Source: Siderastrea radians (Eukaryota; Cnidaria; Anthozoa; Scleractinia; Rhizangiidae). From it: DNA of 64,000 bases. Each line of letters begins with the position of its first letter. The stretch's first letter is position 1. Made by a program: the position numbers and the translations under genes. Location of the stretch: contig OZ024896.1 in the NCBI GenBank assembly GCA_964017195.1, positions 1,488,001-1,552,000 of the forward strand, written 5' to 3'. Shown here one piece after another: positions 23,215-35,724 of this stretch. The notes under the pieces were generated by a model. The model had not been told where the DNA came from. It made no database searches and saw nothing but the letters and a program-made list of their open reading frames with translations.

Positions 23215-23285
23215 GGCTTGCCGGGATTCGAACCCTGACCTCTGCGATACCGGTGCAGCGCTCTAACCAATTGAGCTATCAAGCC
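23215..23285 (-). tRNA. tRNA-Thr-like SINE body, first copy
   Basis: 71 bases with GGCTTG/CAAGCC ends, an intact GGGTTCGAATCCC T-arm and a CCGGTAT anticodon loop (GGT). Identical to the copy at 23461-23531. The A and B box promoter elements look intact. It is part of the SINE rather than an independent tRNA gene. Confidence 0.65.
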
Positions 23286-23460
23286 AACTGGGAGCTGGTC
23301 ATTAAATTGGTTCGTAATATACCCGGGAAAGATGAACATGAAATTATGAATATATGAAATGCATATATTTGAACTGCGGAATGAAGAAATAAATGTAAAG
23401 AAGATCCTCGCAGTTATTAACGCAACTTATGCAGTTGCGAAAAGAAAGCCCGAAAAATCA

Positions 23461-23531
23461 GGCTTGCCGGGATTCGAACCCTGACCTCTGCGATACCGGT
23501 GCAGCGCTCTAACCAATTGAGCTATCAAGCC
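23461..23531 (-). tRNA. tRNA-Thr-like SINE body, second copy
   Basis: Same 71 bases as 23215-23285, directly followed by the inverted arm (aactgcataagttgcg) that gives the insert its hairpin structure. Confidence 0.65.
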
Positions 23532-24858
23532 AACTGCATAAGTTGCGTTAATAACTGCGAGGATCTTCTTTACATTTATTTCTTCATTCCGCAGTTCAAA
23601 TATATGCATTTCATATATTCATAATTTCAACAACAGAAATTCTTGTTAACTTTAAATAGATACCTGATGTCACATACGGAAATTAGTAATCTTATTGTGG
23701 GAGGCGATTGGAACGTTACCCTGCAAGCTAGTGACAAAAAGGGCGGTATTCCTTGGAGACCAACTTTATATCGTGATAAACTTATTGCGATAATGGATGA
23801 CATTGGCTTAATCGACGTTTTTAGGAAGCTTCATCCAAATGAAAGAAGCTTTACTTATGAGTCCAAATCGCTGGAAGTCAGATCCAGAATTGATTTCTTC
23901 CTTGTATCGAAATCAGTGGAAAACTGGGTCGTTAAAACTAATACGAAAGTTTCAAACGCCCCGGATCATAAAGCCGTTGTACTTGATCTTAAAATTCTCA
24001 GTGAAAAGCGTGGCCCCGGCTTGTGGAAATTCAATAACTCCCTTGTGGAAGACAATAAATATGTCGAGCTTATAGAAAAAAACTATGCGGCTATACGTGA
24101 GAAGTATTCAGATTTGAAAGACGATCGATTAAAATGGGAATTAATTAAAATGGAAATAAGACGTCTCACCATTTCATACTCAAAACACAAAGAAAAACAA
24201 CGGAGAATTCGAGAAACGGAGCTTCAAAAGCGTTTGGAAGCTCTAGAAATTAAAATCAACAACTGTAATACGGACGAACAGTTAAGCGCTGAAATTGAAG
24301 AATATGACAACTTAAAAATCGAACTTCAACGTATTTACGAAGCCAAAGGGAAGGGTGCAATTTTTCGATCTAAAGTCAGGTGGGTTGAACAAGGTGAAAA
24401 ACCTACAAAGTATTTCTTTAATTTAGAGAAAAGAAATTTCAACCGTAAAGTAATTACGGAAATAAAACGAGAAGACGGCAAAATACTTGTTGATGAAGAC
24501 GAGATAATGAAAGAAATCGAATCCTTCTATGAGAATTTATATGCTTCACATGACGAGGGTAACAATGGGGCCTTTAATGATTTTGTACGTGATCTGCAAA
24601 CTGTTAAATTGACAGACGAAGAAAGAGAAGACCTAGACGGTTACATAACAATAGAGGAATGTTCCAAAGTCTTAAAAACCTTCCCCGCTGGTAAGTCGCC
24701 GGGCGATGATGGTTTCACGGCGGAATTTTACAATTGCTTCTTTGATTTGGTGAGCCGCGACTTAGTTAACAGTTTTAACACCGCATACAATGAAGGAGAG
24801 CTGTCGATATCACAACGCAGAGGTGTCATAACTCTTGCGCCCAAAGAGGACTCCTGTT

Positions 24859-24950
24859 TGTCAGATCTCTCAAATTTAGATTATAAGATCGTATCAAAAG
24901 TAATTGTCAGATCTCTTAAATTTAGATTATAAGATCGTATCAAAAGTAAT
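24859..24950 (+). repeat. 46-bp tandem duplication in LINE reverse transcriptase
   Basis: Segment 24859-24904 (starting tgtcagatctct) is repeated at 24905-24950 with one C/T difference. Because 46 is not a multiple of three, it splits ORF2 into two frames. Confidence 0.95.
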
Positions 24951-27385
24951 AGCAAACCGAATAGAAAGGTTTTTACCAAGGTTAATACACCCTGACCAAA
25001 CTGGCTTTGTTAAAGGGCGATACATTGGTCAAAATATTAGGCTAATTAATGATATCATGGAACAGACAAAATTACAAAATATTCCTGGGATATTACTTTT
25101 ACTTGACTTCCGGAAAGCATTTGACACCATTGAATGGTCCTTTATTCAAAATACTTTAAATCTCCTTAACTTCGGTGAAGGTATTAAACGCTGGGTCTCC
25201 ACTTTTTACACGAGTCCTGAAAGTGCGGTCCTGAACAATGGATTTTCTACAAACTATTTCCAACTGTCAAGAGGAGTGAGGCAGGGCTGCCCCCTGTCGC
25301 CATTTCTTTTTATCTTAGGAGCGGAAATTTTAGCATGCAAGATTCGACAAAACAAGGAAATACAGGGAATCAAAGTCTTCAATTCTGAAGCTAAGATAAG
25401 TCAATTTGCAGACGACACATCATTAATTTGCAACAGTTGCGACTCTACTAAAAAAGCAATCGAAGTGGTGGACGCCTTCGGGAATGTCTCCGGCTTACGA
25501 TTAAATCCCACTAAAACCAAAGCTTTATGGCTCGGCCCTTGGAGAGAAAAAGAAGAAAAACCATTTGGGTTTAAATGGCCTAAAGAACCGGTTCGAGCAT
25601 TAGGCATTTTCATATCATACGACGAAAGGCAAAATAATAAAAAGAATTTTCTAGTTAAAATTGACAAATTAGCCTCTAAACTAGTAAGAGGTTTGGCAGT
25701 CACGTAAGCTCTCTATATTAGGCAGATGCCTAATAACAAAATCCCTTGGTATCCCGCAATTAGTTTACTCTATGTCAATTCTGGATGTTCCTTTGACTCG
25801 TATTCCAACTATCAATACAACTATTTTCCAATTCACTTGGAAAAAAAAGAAAGACAAGATCAAGCGTCAAGTACAGTAATGTACCAAAATTATGATAAAG
25901 GAGGAATACGTGTTCCAAATGCGGATGTAATGGCCAAATCCCTAAGGCTCGCCTGGATATCAAGGCTTTTATCTAATCATGAGGAATGGAGCCAGGTTTG
26001 GAAAGCAATCCCAAACCACTTTTTCGACATGTACGGTGGTCTAAATTTCCTGTTAAGATGTAACTACGATTCGAGGTTTCTTAAGCAGACCGGTATGCCT
26101 CAATTTTACCAAGTAATGCTACAGTGCTTTCATGAATTAAAATCCTCCTACGAAACTGACCTTGGACAGGACTTAGTTTTATTCAAAAATAAAGAAATTC
26201 TTATAGATCGTAAGACTTTTTTCTATAAATCGTGGTTTCAGAAAGGGATTTTCCGAGTTCACGACCTCCTTACGAATAACGGTGCTTTTCTCTCGCATAG
26301 TGAATTCACCACAAAATATAACTTAAAATGTAACTTCTTACAGTATTTACAGGTGGTCTCAGCAATACCCAGGCGACTAGTTGAAAAAGCAAAACTAAAT
26401 TTGGACCCTAAATTTACTTATTTACCAGATGATACTTTCTTTCAGCTATCATCTTCAATAAACATAAATCTTCTGAAATGGAAGAGCAGAGATTATTATT
26501 GGCTTTTCATAAACAAAGACAATCCAGAACTCAAGGCGCGTAGGAAATGGGCTCGTGATCTGCAGTCCAACGAAATAGAATTGACAGGCTATTTCAAACA
26601 TCTAAGAAATATCTGTAAAGAAAACAATTTGAGAGAGTTTTACTTTAAATTTTTACACAGAATTATTGTAACAAGAAAGGAACTTTGTTTATATGGAATA
26701 GAAAGCGACAGTGCATGCGTGTATTGTCAGGAACCTGACTCAATTGGCCATTCTTTCATCCACTGTCGATGGTCGAAAGAGTTTTTTACAGAAGTTATTA
26801 AGTGGTTCAATGAAGAAAATGGCACCTCCTACTCCCCTAACATAATCGAATTACTCTTTGGGAAATTTCCAGCTGTAATCACCGCTTCATCAACTATGAT
26901 GTTAAAAAAGTTTAAGTATGCTCTTTTATTTGCTAGATACTATCTTTATAATAACAAGTTAATTTAAATTCAAAAGAACTGAGATTGAGGGAATTTACAA
27001 AAAAATTAGAATTGAAATATCGCATTGAGAAATTATAATCAATGATAAATTAAGCCTCTAATAAGTTCAGATAAGTTTAAAGGAAGCTATGGCGTATAAA
27101 ATTACATACATGGTGAAGGTTATGACTTGCACGGTGTCCGCTATTTTTTTTATACAGTATATATCATCCTTATTGACTAGACGTCGCCAATTTTTGTTGT
27201 AATAAATTTTTGTATGTTTTTTCTTGTCTTTTCTTTTTTTTTTATCTGAAACCAATAGTTTAATGGAGCGTAAACCAGTGTAATTTATGTATCTAATATT
27301 GTGCGAAACATTGTGATGTATTAGTGTAATGTACCATGTTATCAAAATAAAGATTATTAAAAAAAAAAAAAAAATCAAGGTATTG

Positions 27386-28720
27386 CCAAGTCTTATTGGC
27401 CGTGGTGTTTGGCTGCTTTGAGCAGTGCCACAGTTGCAACTCGGTCAAAAGCACTAACAGTTTCTGGTGGTACTGTTGAAAATGGTGGATATTGCACTTG
27501 ATGTGTACAAAGCACTGTGGGTGACTTGGGTCCTTTTTTTTTAAATAAGTAGTTGGATATGTGAAGTAACTAATGTTCTGTTATCTATGATTGTAGAAAT
27601 TATTTTGTTTATTTTCTACATTTTACTCATGTATTGTTTGTCATGTTGTTGTGCAATAAAGGCATTAAAAATAAATTTAAAAAAGACAAGCACTCCTCAA
27701 CGACTTTTACTTCAAAAGACAAACACTATTCATCAATATTTTCGAAAGTTTGAACATTCAGGCAGTAAATTTTTGAGGTACCGTAAGTTTTTGATGTGCA
27801 GGGTGTTATTTGCATCTCACTGAATTTGAATGGCTCCTTTTGTTTCTATATTCCTCGGTATTCTCAAATCGCTCCCAGGGTGGTTTTAACCACTGGATCA
27901 AACTCAAATGCGTGACCTTTCAAAATTAACGCCATTGGTGCTGCTTACTTTTCCATTTGCTTTCCAGTGAAAAAAAAAAATAAACAAAAATATTTTGATC
28001 TTACAGGAGGTAAATGATAAAACGACTGATACATTACCCATATCCTATAATTACCTTGCTGTTCAACTGATCGCCAACACATGTTCGAACGAAAGCAGGA
28101 ACGACGACATCTCCACTTGAAAAAAGTCTGTTGTTGAACTACAAACAACATAAACCAATTCTACTTTGATCCAAACCTTCAACAGTTTTCAAAGAATCGC
28201 AAATTGCACGGTTAAATACCTAGCACAACAGAAATCAGCACAACATGTCAGTGCCATTTGGTTTCAGTGTGCGACCTCTCCTTCTCGTTCCCAGGCTCTT
28301 TCACTTTGCATCGAAATAGAATTCCGAACCCGTGGAACAGCAGGTCCTGGAAGACGGGAGAGGGGAGAGTATTTATTTTAACTTGATTGACTAATGCCCC
28401 GCCGATCAACGCAGAATTTACACCAAGGTAAACTAGGAGCTCTTAAATCAAATGGAGACTGCAGTGGAACCTCAATTTAACGGGTTGTCAGGCCTAACGG
28501 CCCTCACGTTGGAAGAAGACTAACTAGTGGCAAGTTCCGGCAATTCCACTTTTTGATAACAAGGTAAGCTTAAATCCTCGTAGTAGACAAAGCATAGATT
28601 CCAGCTGAACGTGCAGTTTTTCTACATACACTTCAACAAAAAGAGGCACAAATTTCTCTTGCTTTACTCGGTACTACTTGATTGCAAAAACAATATGACT
28701 TTTTTTTCTGATAAGAAGAT
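27386..28720. other. No gene recognised
   Basis: AT-rich spacer after the LINE. Short frames only, with no family match or splice-supported exon that I can defend. Confidence 0.5.
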
Positions 28721-28732
28721 GGGTATCTTTCA

Positions 28733-28757
28733 CCCCCCCCCCCCCCCCCCGGGGGAG
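28733..28757. repeat. Poly-C run followed by GGGGG
   Basis: About 18 C then 5 G. Some 50 bp further on, cctgaccctgtttaagac is the reverse complement of the motif at 18924-18941, which also lies in a G-run region. This suggests two copies of one repeat family. Confidence 0.85.
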
Positions 28758-28759
28758 GG

Positions 28760-30800
28760 CAGTTAACGGAAATTTGGGTAAGGGTGTGCCACCGAGACCT
28801 TCAATCCCTGACCCTGTTTAAGACAAAATCAAACGTGCATTATTTTCTTTGAAAACGTATGAATTCTATCTTCTATTTTGATTAGAATATAGCATTAAAA
28901 CCAAGACTAGTAAGTCTATATAATCTTGGTTAAGCTGCCGAAAGGAGAAAGGAAAAATGCTAACGGCTTTTATAAGGACAGTCAACTACACATGCAAATT
29001 TAGACCGCTAAAACTAGCAATAAACTACAATTTCAAATTTTCATGCAAGCTGGAAATAAATTTGCTTGCGTTTTCCTTACCTGTTTTCCGTACCTCGAGC
29101 ACTTTGTTGACAAAGCCACTGTTTTGCACTGTTTACAGCTCTTTTGTAGGCTCAAGGCAAACTCAATTTTTCCTGCTCATATCGCTTTGAAAAACACTGT
29201 TAATTGCTCCTTCCTCAAAACATAGGTGACGTTAGGTATAAAAATGTTAATAAATTCAGCTAAACCTGAGAGAAACAGGAGAAGTCAAAGCTTGTGTTTG
29301 ACATCGCTCCGTGCTTTCAGTATTTTCGCGCGCCACCCCGATGCCAAGCAACATCCGGGACACATTAGCCTGCGAGCAAGCTCTCTCTCCCTTAGAGAAT
29401 TTATAGTTTCTATTTCAAAAAAGCAAACAAAGTTGTTTGGTATTTTATGATGTCATTTTTAGCCCAAAAAGTAAAGAAAACTATTTTTTGCGATTCTTTC
29501 TCGTAGTCATTTTTACTGACATTTTAATTTGGCGCGCATTTCAAGGCGGTTTTGTAGTGTGCGTTCGTGCCAAACGTGTAATAAGCTTAACTCACTGAGC
29601 GCTATGAATAAAGTACATATATTTTAGAACAATTGCTTGCAAGTTTTACTTTTTCTTCTGGCGAATAAAATGGCTGGGGTTATCCCTGTGTTGGAATAAC
29701 ATCCCATCCAGGAGGGAGTGGCAATGCTCTAAGTTGCTTCATCCCACGGAAACTAGTTCTGTCAGTTATGTGCTGGGTTTCTAGTGAAGACAATAGGGAC
29801 CTTGTAGACTGGTCACACGTTTGTATGTGTAGTAAATGCCCGCTTTTCACAACCAACAGAACCACTTTCGCAACTAAGCGCACAAGTCCATACAAGCTCT
29901 GGAAAGCGATCATGATGGATCGTGGTTGCAAGCAATCGTTATTGTATCGCGTGTTCTGGCATAAAGGGGAAGGTCAGAAGTACCCTGGAAAAGGTTCTCG
30001 TAGAGGGTTTTTATTTTATTCTCGCAATTTCATTTGCCAATTGATGAATGAAATATAAGAAATGGATAAAATGCGAGAAGATATTTGCACGCACGTGCAC
30101 GTGCTTGTATCTGATTAACCTGATGCATGGTGCAACTCATTTACATTTGACGTTTTTTAGATGTTCAAACCATTCTTGGAAGCAGGAGGAACAGAACAGA
30201 AAGAGTCCTTTCCAAAGGAATTGTCAAGAATTTGCTCTATGAAGCTTAAGTGAAGATGTCTACATCTAGAAGTCATGGTGAAGGACTGAAACAAACTTGA
30301 AGTGGATTAAAAACCCTTTTTACCTCAAACCACGTGGCAAGTCAAGAATTCATTAAATCTGAAGGTAAGCTTTTATTTTAATATCCATTGCATTCGTAAT
30401 TTCTCCACTTCAAAGGAAGGAATATTTGTATGAGTTTTTCAGCTCACCGCTCGAAAACAAACTTTAGTAAGAAAGCCCTCGGAAACGCAGTGTAGTAGCC
30501 AGAAAATTAAAAATATCTAAAAATTCCATCTTATTTGTGTGGCGTTTTTATGGGCACCGAGTCCTGGACGTCCCGAAATCAGGCGAATTAAACCTTTCAA
30601 AAATCCGTCTTCTGACAAAATTTTGAAAGAAGTTGTCAATTCTAGTTGGTCCAGTTTGATAATATATTAAGGTCTTGGTTTTTCAGAGTATTTCTAATTC
30701 CCAATAAGCGCTTTTGTAAGCGTAGGTTTTGTTGTAAAAAACTGAATAAATATTTTAGGGCATAATCAGTACTGATTCTATGTTCATGACGTTTTTTCCT
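28760..30800. other. No gene recognised
   Basis: Spacer with repeat-like stretches: an agcctgcgagcaagctc half-MITE at about 29368, and gttggaataacatcccatcc at about 29690. A small frame begins after ttttttag at 30161 but has no identifiable domain. Confidence 0.4.
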
Positions 30801-30806
30801 TTATAG

Positions 30807-30912
30807 GCAGCTGAAGGCTAGTTTAAAGAACGAGTTCTTAAATCTTGCTACTATGATCCGTATTGATGGCGTGCGTTGTGATCTCAGTCTTTTTAAAGCG
30901 GCTGAATTTGAG
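30807..30912 (+). other. Candidate exon, unknown gene
   Basis: A strong acceptor (ttttttcctttatag) is followed by 35 open codons containing NEFLNLATMIRIDGVRCDLS and a GAG|gtgaga donor. The codon usage and borders look like a real exon. I cannot name the protein. It may belong with the plus-strand candidates at 39.7-40.2 kb. Confidence 0.4.
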
Positions 30913-33180
30913 GTGAGAATAATTTTTTAATTTGGTATGTTTCCACGATGCAGTAAAGGTAACTGTTGCAAACACTTGCTAAGGCTGAGCAATACGGGCA
31001 ACAATTTCATGCAACTCGTGCGCGCAATAAAATGCTGCATTGCAAGTTGCGGTCTGATGTTGTACGCATTACCCTCTTGGTATTACCACTTCCGCGCGCA
31101 AGAAATGTTCTTGTAACAGAAAGCAGACGTCGTTTCTTCTGCGTGGAGCACCAGGCCGCAACTTCAGTTGCAACGCAGCATTTATTGCCTGTTGCCCTAA
31201 AAGCTGCAGTAAAATGTTGCCTGCGTTATTTGGCGTCAAAAAGGCGGGAGGGGAGCATCTTTCTTTAGTGTAACTAGGACAGGAATTGAACTAAATGCCA
31301 AAAATTTTATGATGACATGTACACAAAGTAAGTGGATTCTCAAGGATGTTATTTCGACAAGATTAATTGGCTAGTAGAGAATCGTTTAAAAATATATGCA
31401 AACCTTGTTGACAGAGGTGACTGAAACAAACGAAACATTTGTTCGTAAGAGGAAATGTCGGGTACAGTTTTAATGTCGCAAGCTTCTGTAACCTGCACGC
31501 GGGAGCTGACGAGAGTTCATAGAAAGGGATAAGAAGTTAAACAAGAACCAAATTTCAGCCCTAGAGCAGCTGACTCGGAGTATAGTCCAAAGAAAACATT
31601 GCTTCTATTTTCAAGCCCAAATTTTTCCCCAAAGAAATCCGCATCTTCGAAGTTGTCTTTGATACGCATAGGCGCGCGGTAGACTGAGATTACCTAGAGA
31701 AAAATAACGCTTATTTTTCTCGTGTTTCCTTCGGTGACAGTTCCTGAAAATCTACATGCTTCAATACAAAGACGCTTACTTTTTGATATTAATTTTTCAA
31801 AAAATTCTATCGAAGGATTTTTTCATACATTGAAAGAGTTAAATTTTATGATATCTACGAAACCACCAGACGAAGTTTTCATTGTTTCCCAATGAAATGT
31901 TTTCCGAACAAGTTCAAGTTTCTGCCTACCTTTTCCCAGCTCCCGCACTCTTTTTCCCAAGGAGGAGCCCTCATCGGAGGAGAGAGTATTCTCATTATAA
32001 CCGTCCCTGAAGAAGGGTTCAAATAAAAACTGAAAAGGCATTCTTTTGATTACACTGAAACACCAGGAAAAAAAAATTACAACTTACAGTTAACAAAAAT
32101 TGCAACACGTTTTCTTGCGCTCACAAATCACAAAATTAATTTAAGGTGGCTCCCTAGATTTTCTACAAAAGTGACTACACGAACTGGCAAGACTTGCAAA
32201 AGAAGCCCTACTTCTGTTGTCTTGCAATCTTTGTTCCTGAATTTTACCAGTAAGGTTACCAACATAATTACCGTTATTTTCCAGGTTTTGCTTCTTAGGC
32301 ATAGGCCATTGTCATGGCAACAAAGCATCTCGCAAATGACAGTTATTTGCCATTAATTCGTCTTTTTTCTTAAGTATTTGGATTTTCCCTCGGTGAAATT
32401 TTTTTTAAACTTTCCAATTTTATGAAAACGATTTTGACTAACATTTTGCAGGGGAAAAAATATGGGTCGTTCAGACAGATTCACCAATATCACATGATTT
32501 CTTATTTTTAACCATTAAACGGGATTGCTCTGACAGAATTTTTCCAAAAAATATGTGAAAGGTAGTGTTAGTATCTCAAATTGTGCAAAATTAAAAAAAA
32601 AATTCACCTACGGAAACACGAGAAAATTTACTGTTAACTATGCTTTTTTTTGGCTATGCTGACGTCATGAATATCAGGAAAAACCTATGATTTCATGTGA
32701 GTGCGCGCAGATCACTACAGCTCACAATATCAGCACATACAATACATGCATTTGTCACTTAATAGGTTAACAGTCAACTCCGTAACTGAGGTGCACAAAC
32801 TTTGTCTGAAATGTTTGATTATTTTTTCAACTAAAAGCTGTCGCAAATGGGGCTGAGTTTACCCTCAAAATGCACCAGATGCAACCATCTGAAGCCATTA
32901 TTTTCAAAACGTTCCGGGGAAGGAGTCCCCCAGGATCATTCTGCCTACTTCTACAAAGCATTTTGAAACACTGGTTATCTAGACTTACTCCTGTCCATTA
33001 CAACAAAAATACTAAAGGATGCTTTGAAAAGTTGGAAAGTAAGGGTCTGGTAAAAAGGAAAGCTGGCTAAAAACAAAGCTTTTCCTCCAACTGATTGACA
33101 ACAGATATTATTAAATTCCCATGTAAAAAGTGGTCATGAAATTTTATATAACTTTTCATGATTTTCTATGATAATTCAGG
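30913..33180. other. No gene recognised
   Basis: AT-rich spacer; scattered short frames on both strands without support. Confidence 0.5.
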
Positions 33181-33189
33181 AATTGTCAA

Positions 33190-33475
33190 AAAAATGTCAT
33201 GACCTGTCATGACCTGTCATGACCAAGTCACGACTGTTCATGACACAGTCATGACACATGATGACCGTTTATGACAAAATGTGATTAGTCATTAATTTGT
33301 CATGACAAGTCATAACAATCTTGGTGAAGTCATGACGTTTTGGTTCTGATCACGACAGAGGTTCATTGTGAAATTGCCATGATAAGTGTTAGTGAATTAA
33401 GCAAAGTCATGACAGCTGATGACCAAACACAACAAATGGTGGTTTTCTAGTTCAATAATCATGACAGGCCATCCC
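33190..33475. repeat. TCATGA-rich block
   Basis: Within about 290 bp the motif tcatga(c) or its reverse complement gtcatga occurs around 15 times, with tgtcatgacc in near-perfect triplicate at 33195-33230. Spacing is irregular. No coding frame. Confidence 0.7.
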
Positions 33476-34200
33476 TTTTAGCAACAGGTCAAAAGATGGT
33501 GTCCATTTTCAGTATCATTTACTGGGATTTACAACAAGGCTGAGAGAACATTCTGTTGCAGTTTGCATAAGTAACAGCAACCCTAAAACCTGTGAACTTA
33601 ATCACTGTGCTACCATTGAACAAAAAACCATCACCCTCCCACTCAAGCCCATTTGACATACTCATTACCAGGGGTTTCAATAAAATTTGAAGTAGGCAAC
33701 TGGTTTGAATAGAGTAACCGACTGTATCAACTAGGGTTTGAAACAATCTTCCTTTAATTACTTTAATTTAGGGCAAAAAGTAGCCGACTTTTCTGAGCGA
33801 AATAGCCGACGCTTTTCGTCGGCTGTCGGTGCTTATTGAAAGCACTGCATTACTGTAATCGTTTACAATGCTATCTTAAAATCTTTCCCCACGAATCAAC
33901 TTTTCTTTCCTTGGTAATTGTTCAATGTAGTAGTAGTCTACAGCAAGTAATTAAAGGGAAATATAACAGCTTCCTTTGTATTTTCCACTCCTGGAAATAC
34001 ATGTATAACACATCTCTAAAGGTATTTACATTAGTTATTGCAAATGTATTAAGTATTTCAAACAATAGACATTATTGTGGATCACATTAGTCTCTTTCAT
34101 AAGTGCTTGGGGTTTTAGCAAAAAAAAAACAGTCCCTTTTTGTCCACAAATCTAAACATACTTCCCTTGGCGCTGATGACATTGATGACAACTTTGGTCA
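33476..34200. other. No gene recognised
   Basis: Spacer with no assignable element. A short AT-rich region precedes the AAAT microsatellite. Confidence 0.5.
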
Positions 34201-34209
34201 TAGACCTAC

Positions 34210-34242
34210 AATAAATAAATAAATAATAAATAAATAAATAAA
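34210..34242. repeat. (AAAT)n microsatellite
   Basis: Eight near-perfect aata/aaat units. Confidence 0.9.
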
Positions 34243-34639
34243 GGATATCATTTATGGAATAAGCATAATCTTCATGAAAAATTTTAGGGAGTGTTGAGTT
34301 ATTGCCCACGTCATGGAGTAGACAGGGTGCTATTTGTAAACTCTGAGAGAATGTTGCTGACAAAAGATGGCTCAACAAAGGCTTTTATATCAAATCAGAT
34401 GCAACAAAGGAAGTAGATGGAGAGGGTCCTAATGAAGTCATGAAGCAGTAGGACCAAACTTTGCTACCACCAGGTTCATTTGAATGGCTGGCTTCACCTG
34501 AAGCAAAACCAGGCTGGTCTCAAAGTTTCACGTAAAATTGAAATCGAATTTGTGAAATTATACCTACATTGAGTTGCTGATTTAATACTGATAGCTAGTT
34601 TCCCTGGTAATCTGTTGATGTGGTCTTCAGACCTAATGT

Positions 34640-34812
34640 TCAGAAACACATCATCCACCTCACTAAGCTATCAAAAGCTAACACTCGAAACGTCAGCTTT
34701 CAATCTCTTTACGGTGGCAAATTTACCTTATCAATTCAGTTGATAAATCCAAATTTTGTGTTTCACGTCCCCACCAGCACCACAGTTTCTTTAGAAACTA
34801 ACCCCCTTGTTT
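34640..34812 (+). repeat. Penelope-type tail repeat with half ribozyme motif
   Basis: It contains gctaacactcGAAACGTCAGC (34677-34699), the 3' half of the hammerhead-like core, then tttcaatctctttacggtgg, ttatcaattcagttgataaa and the caccacagtttctttagaaa end. The 5' CUGANGA half is degraded. It lies 400 bp upstream of a Penelope endonuclease fragment in the same orientation. Confidence 0.6.
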
Positions 34813-35205
34813 GTTTGTTGAAATTAGATGCTCTGCTTAATACTTCAATGACATTTGCAGGCATATTTGGGTAGCGTCATCAGTTTTAATTTTTCATACC
34901 TTTTGTAAGATCCGCTTCGTCTCTTTCCTGCGACCGCCATTTTGCTTTTCTTGGAGCAAGGCGCGCAAGACACGCTGGGCCATGCAGCCTCGTTCCCAGG
35001 GTTCAAGTCTGGTGTCACGTGCGATTGTCACGCTATAGTTCACATGAGTTGAGCCAGATTTCTTGGGGGGGGTCGCTTTGAATTCTTGAAGTGTACGTTG
35101 GTTTATTTCGCTGCTGCTGACCCGATAGCTGAAGAAGCAAACAAGACAAATGTTTCAAATAGCGGAGTAGTTCGCGTGTGGAGGAGGCGGAGATGAGGAA
35201 TGTTA

Positions 35206-35492
35206 TGAAACCTACATTGGAGAACCGGAAAGATCATTCAAGGCACGTTTCTTAGAACGTAAGCAGCCGTAAGAGACCTACGTAGCTTCTCCTCCTCAAA
35301 GTGTCCCCACACATCAACAAAGACAAGCCAGAACACGATGTCCACATCGACGGGGCACGGATTTTTGACAGGGAACCAGACTGGTTTACGAGAGGAGTTC
35401 GAGAGGCAATTTACAGCAGAGCCCACAAGCCGACCCTAATTAATAAAGACGGGGGGAGAAACAACCTTCCAGCGAGGTCACACGTCACGTGA
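35206..35492 (+). pseudogene. Penelope-like GIY-YIG endonuclease fragment
   Basis: The end of a Penelope-like ORF. One frame reads ETYIGEPERSFKARFLER, the start of a GIY-YIG-type domain. After a stop/frameshift near 35265-35290 another frame holds DREPDWFTRGVREAIYSRAH, the typical C-terminal block, and INKDGGRNNLPA. In these elements the GIY-YIG nuclease nicks target DNA for priming. Only the C-terminal ~95 codons survive, with the reading frame broken. Confidence 0.8.
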
Positions 35493-35724
35493 CCTGACCA
35501 AGTTACTGCGAACAAGACTCTAACAGCGTCGAAAGCTTAGAATTTTACTTTTAATACCATGTAGCGTCCAAATTTATACAGTCAACCGAAGACAAATGTT
35601 CTTTTTGTTTGGAATGTTTGTTAACGGGGAGCCATCTCTCGGTGTGATGGAAAAACGGTGCAAGTTTCAAAGAAATTGCGGTTGGTTTCAACGGTAAGTA
35701 CCAAGTCAGCTTCCCAGATTGAAA
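35493..35724. other. Penelope 3' flank / spacer
   Basis: Noncoding sequence between the Penelope fragment and a LINE fragment; no recognisable feature. Confidence 0.4.

Larger units (their letters stand above)
23127..23641 (-). mobile_element. Dimeric fold-back tRNA-derived SINE inside LINE ORF2
   Basis: The 487-bp insert (23141-23627) lies between identical 14-base copies caacaacagaaatt at 23127-23140 and 23628-23641. It carries two tRNA-like bodies, both on the minus strand, in head-to-tail units about 246 bp apart. The outer left arm (aaataaatgtaaagaagatc onward) recurs inverted near the right end. Same family as 5079-5441. Removing insert plus one duplication leaves the endonuclease frame continuous. 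Confidence 0.9.
22761..26967 (+). pseudogene. LINE ORF2 (APE endonuclease + reverse transcriptase), broken
   Basis: The N-terminal part (22782-23140, resuming 23642) is an APE-type endonuclease: SLNVRGLRN, LLQETFS, VGGDWNVT and SNAPDHKAV are its landmark blocks. Reverse transcriptase follows: GKSPGDDGF (24680s), a DFRKAFDTIEW block, SRGVRQGCPLSP and FADDTSL (25403-25423) with the catalytic pair. The C terminus has a C-x2-C..H..C zinc knuckle (26716-26766). Breaks are the SINE at 23141-23627, a 46-bp tandem duplication at 24859-24950 shifting frame, and a stop and frame changes at about 25700-25870. The FADD, knuckle and endonuclease order fits the Tx1/L1 group. Confidence 0.9.
21367..27385 (+). 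mobile_element. Near full-length Tx1/L1-type LINE
   Basis: The order is a short 5' leader with a duplicated agagagcatgcgtgcc, ORF1 (21508-22425), ORF2 (22761-26967), an AT-rich 3' UTR, then an AATAAAG signal and a poly-A tract at about 27359-27374. The 8-base aggtattg appears at 21367-21374 and 27378-27385 and may be the target duplication, though a 3-base gap follows the poly-A. Decay is moderate: one stop in ORF1, and in ORF2 a SINE insertion, a 46-bp duplication and local frameshifts. Confidence 0.85.

Noticed and set aside
23427..23609. Frame with IAQLVRALHRYRRGQGSNPG
   Set aside because: This is a translation of the tRNA-like SINE body, a common false gene.
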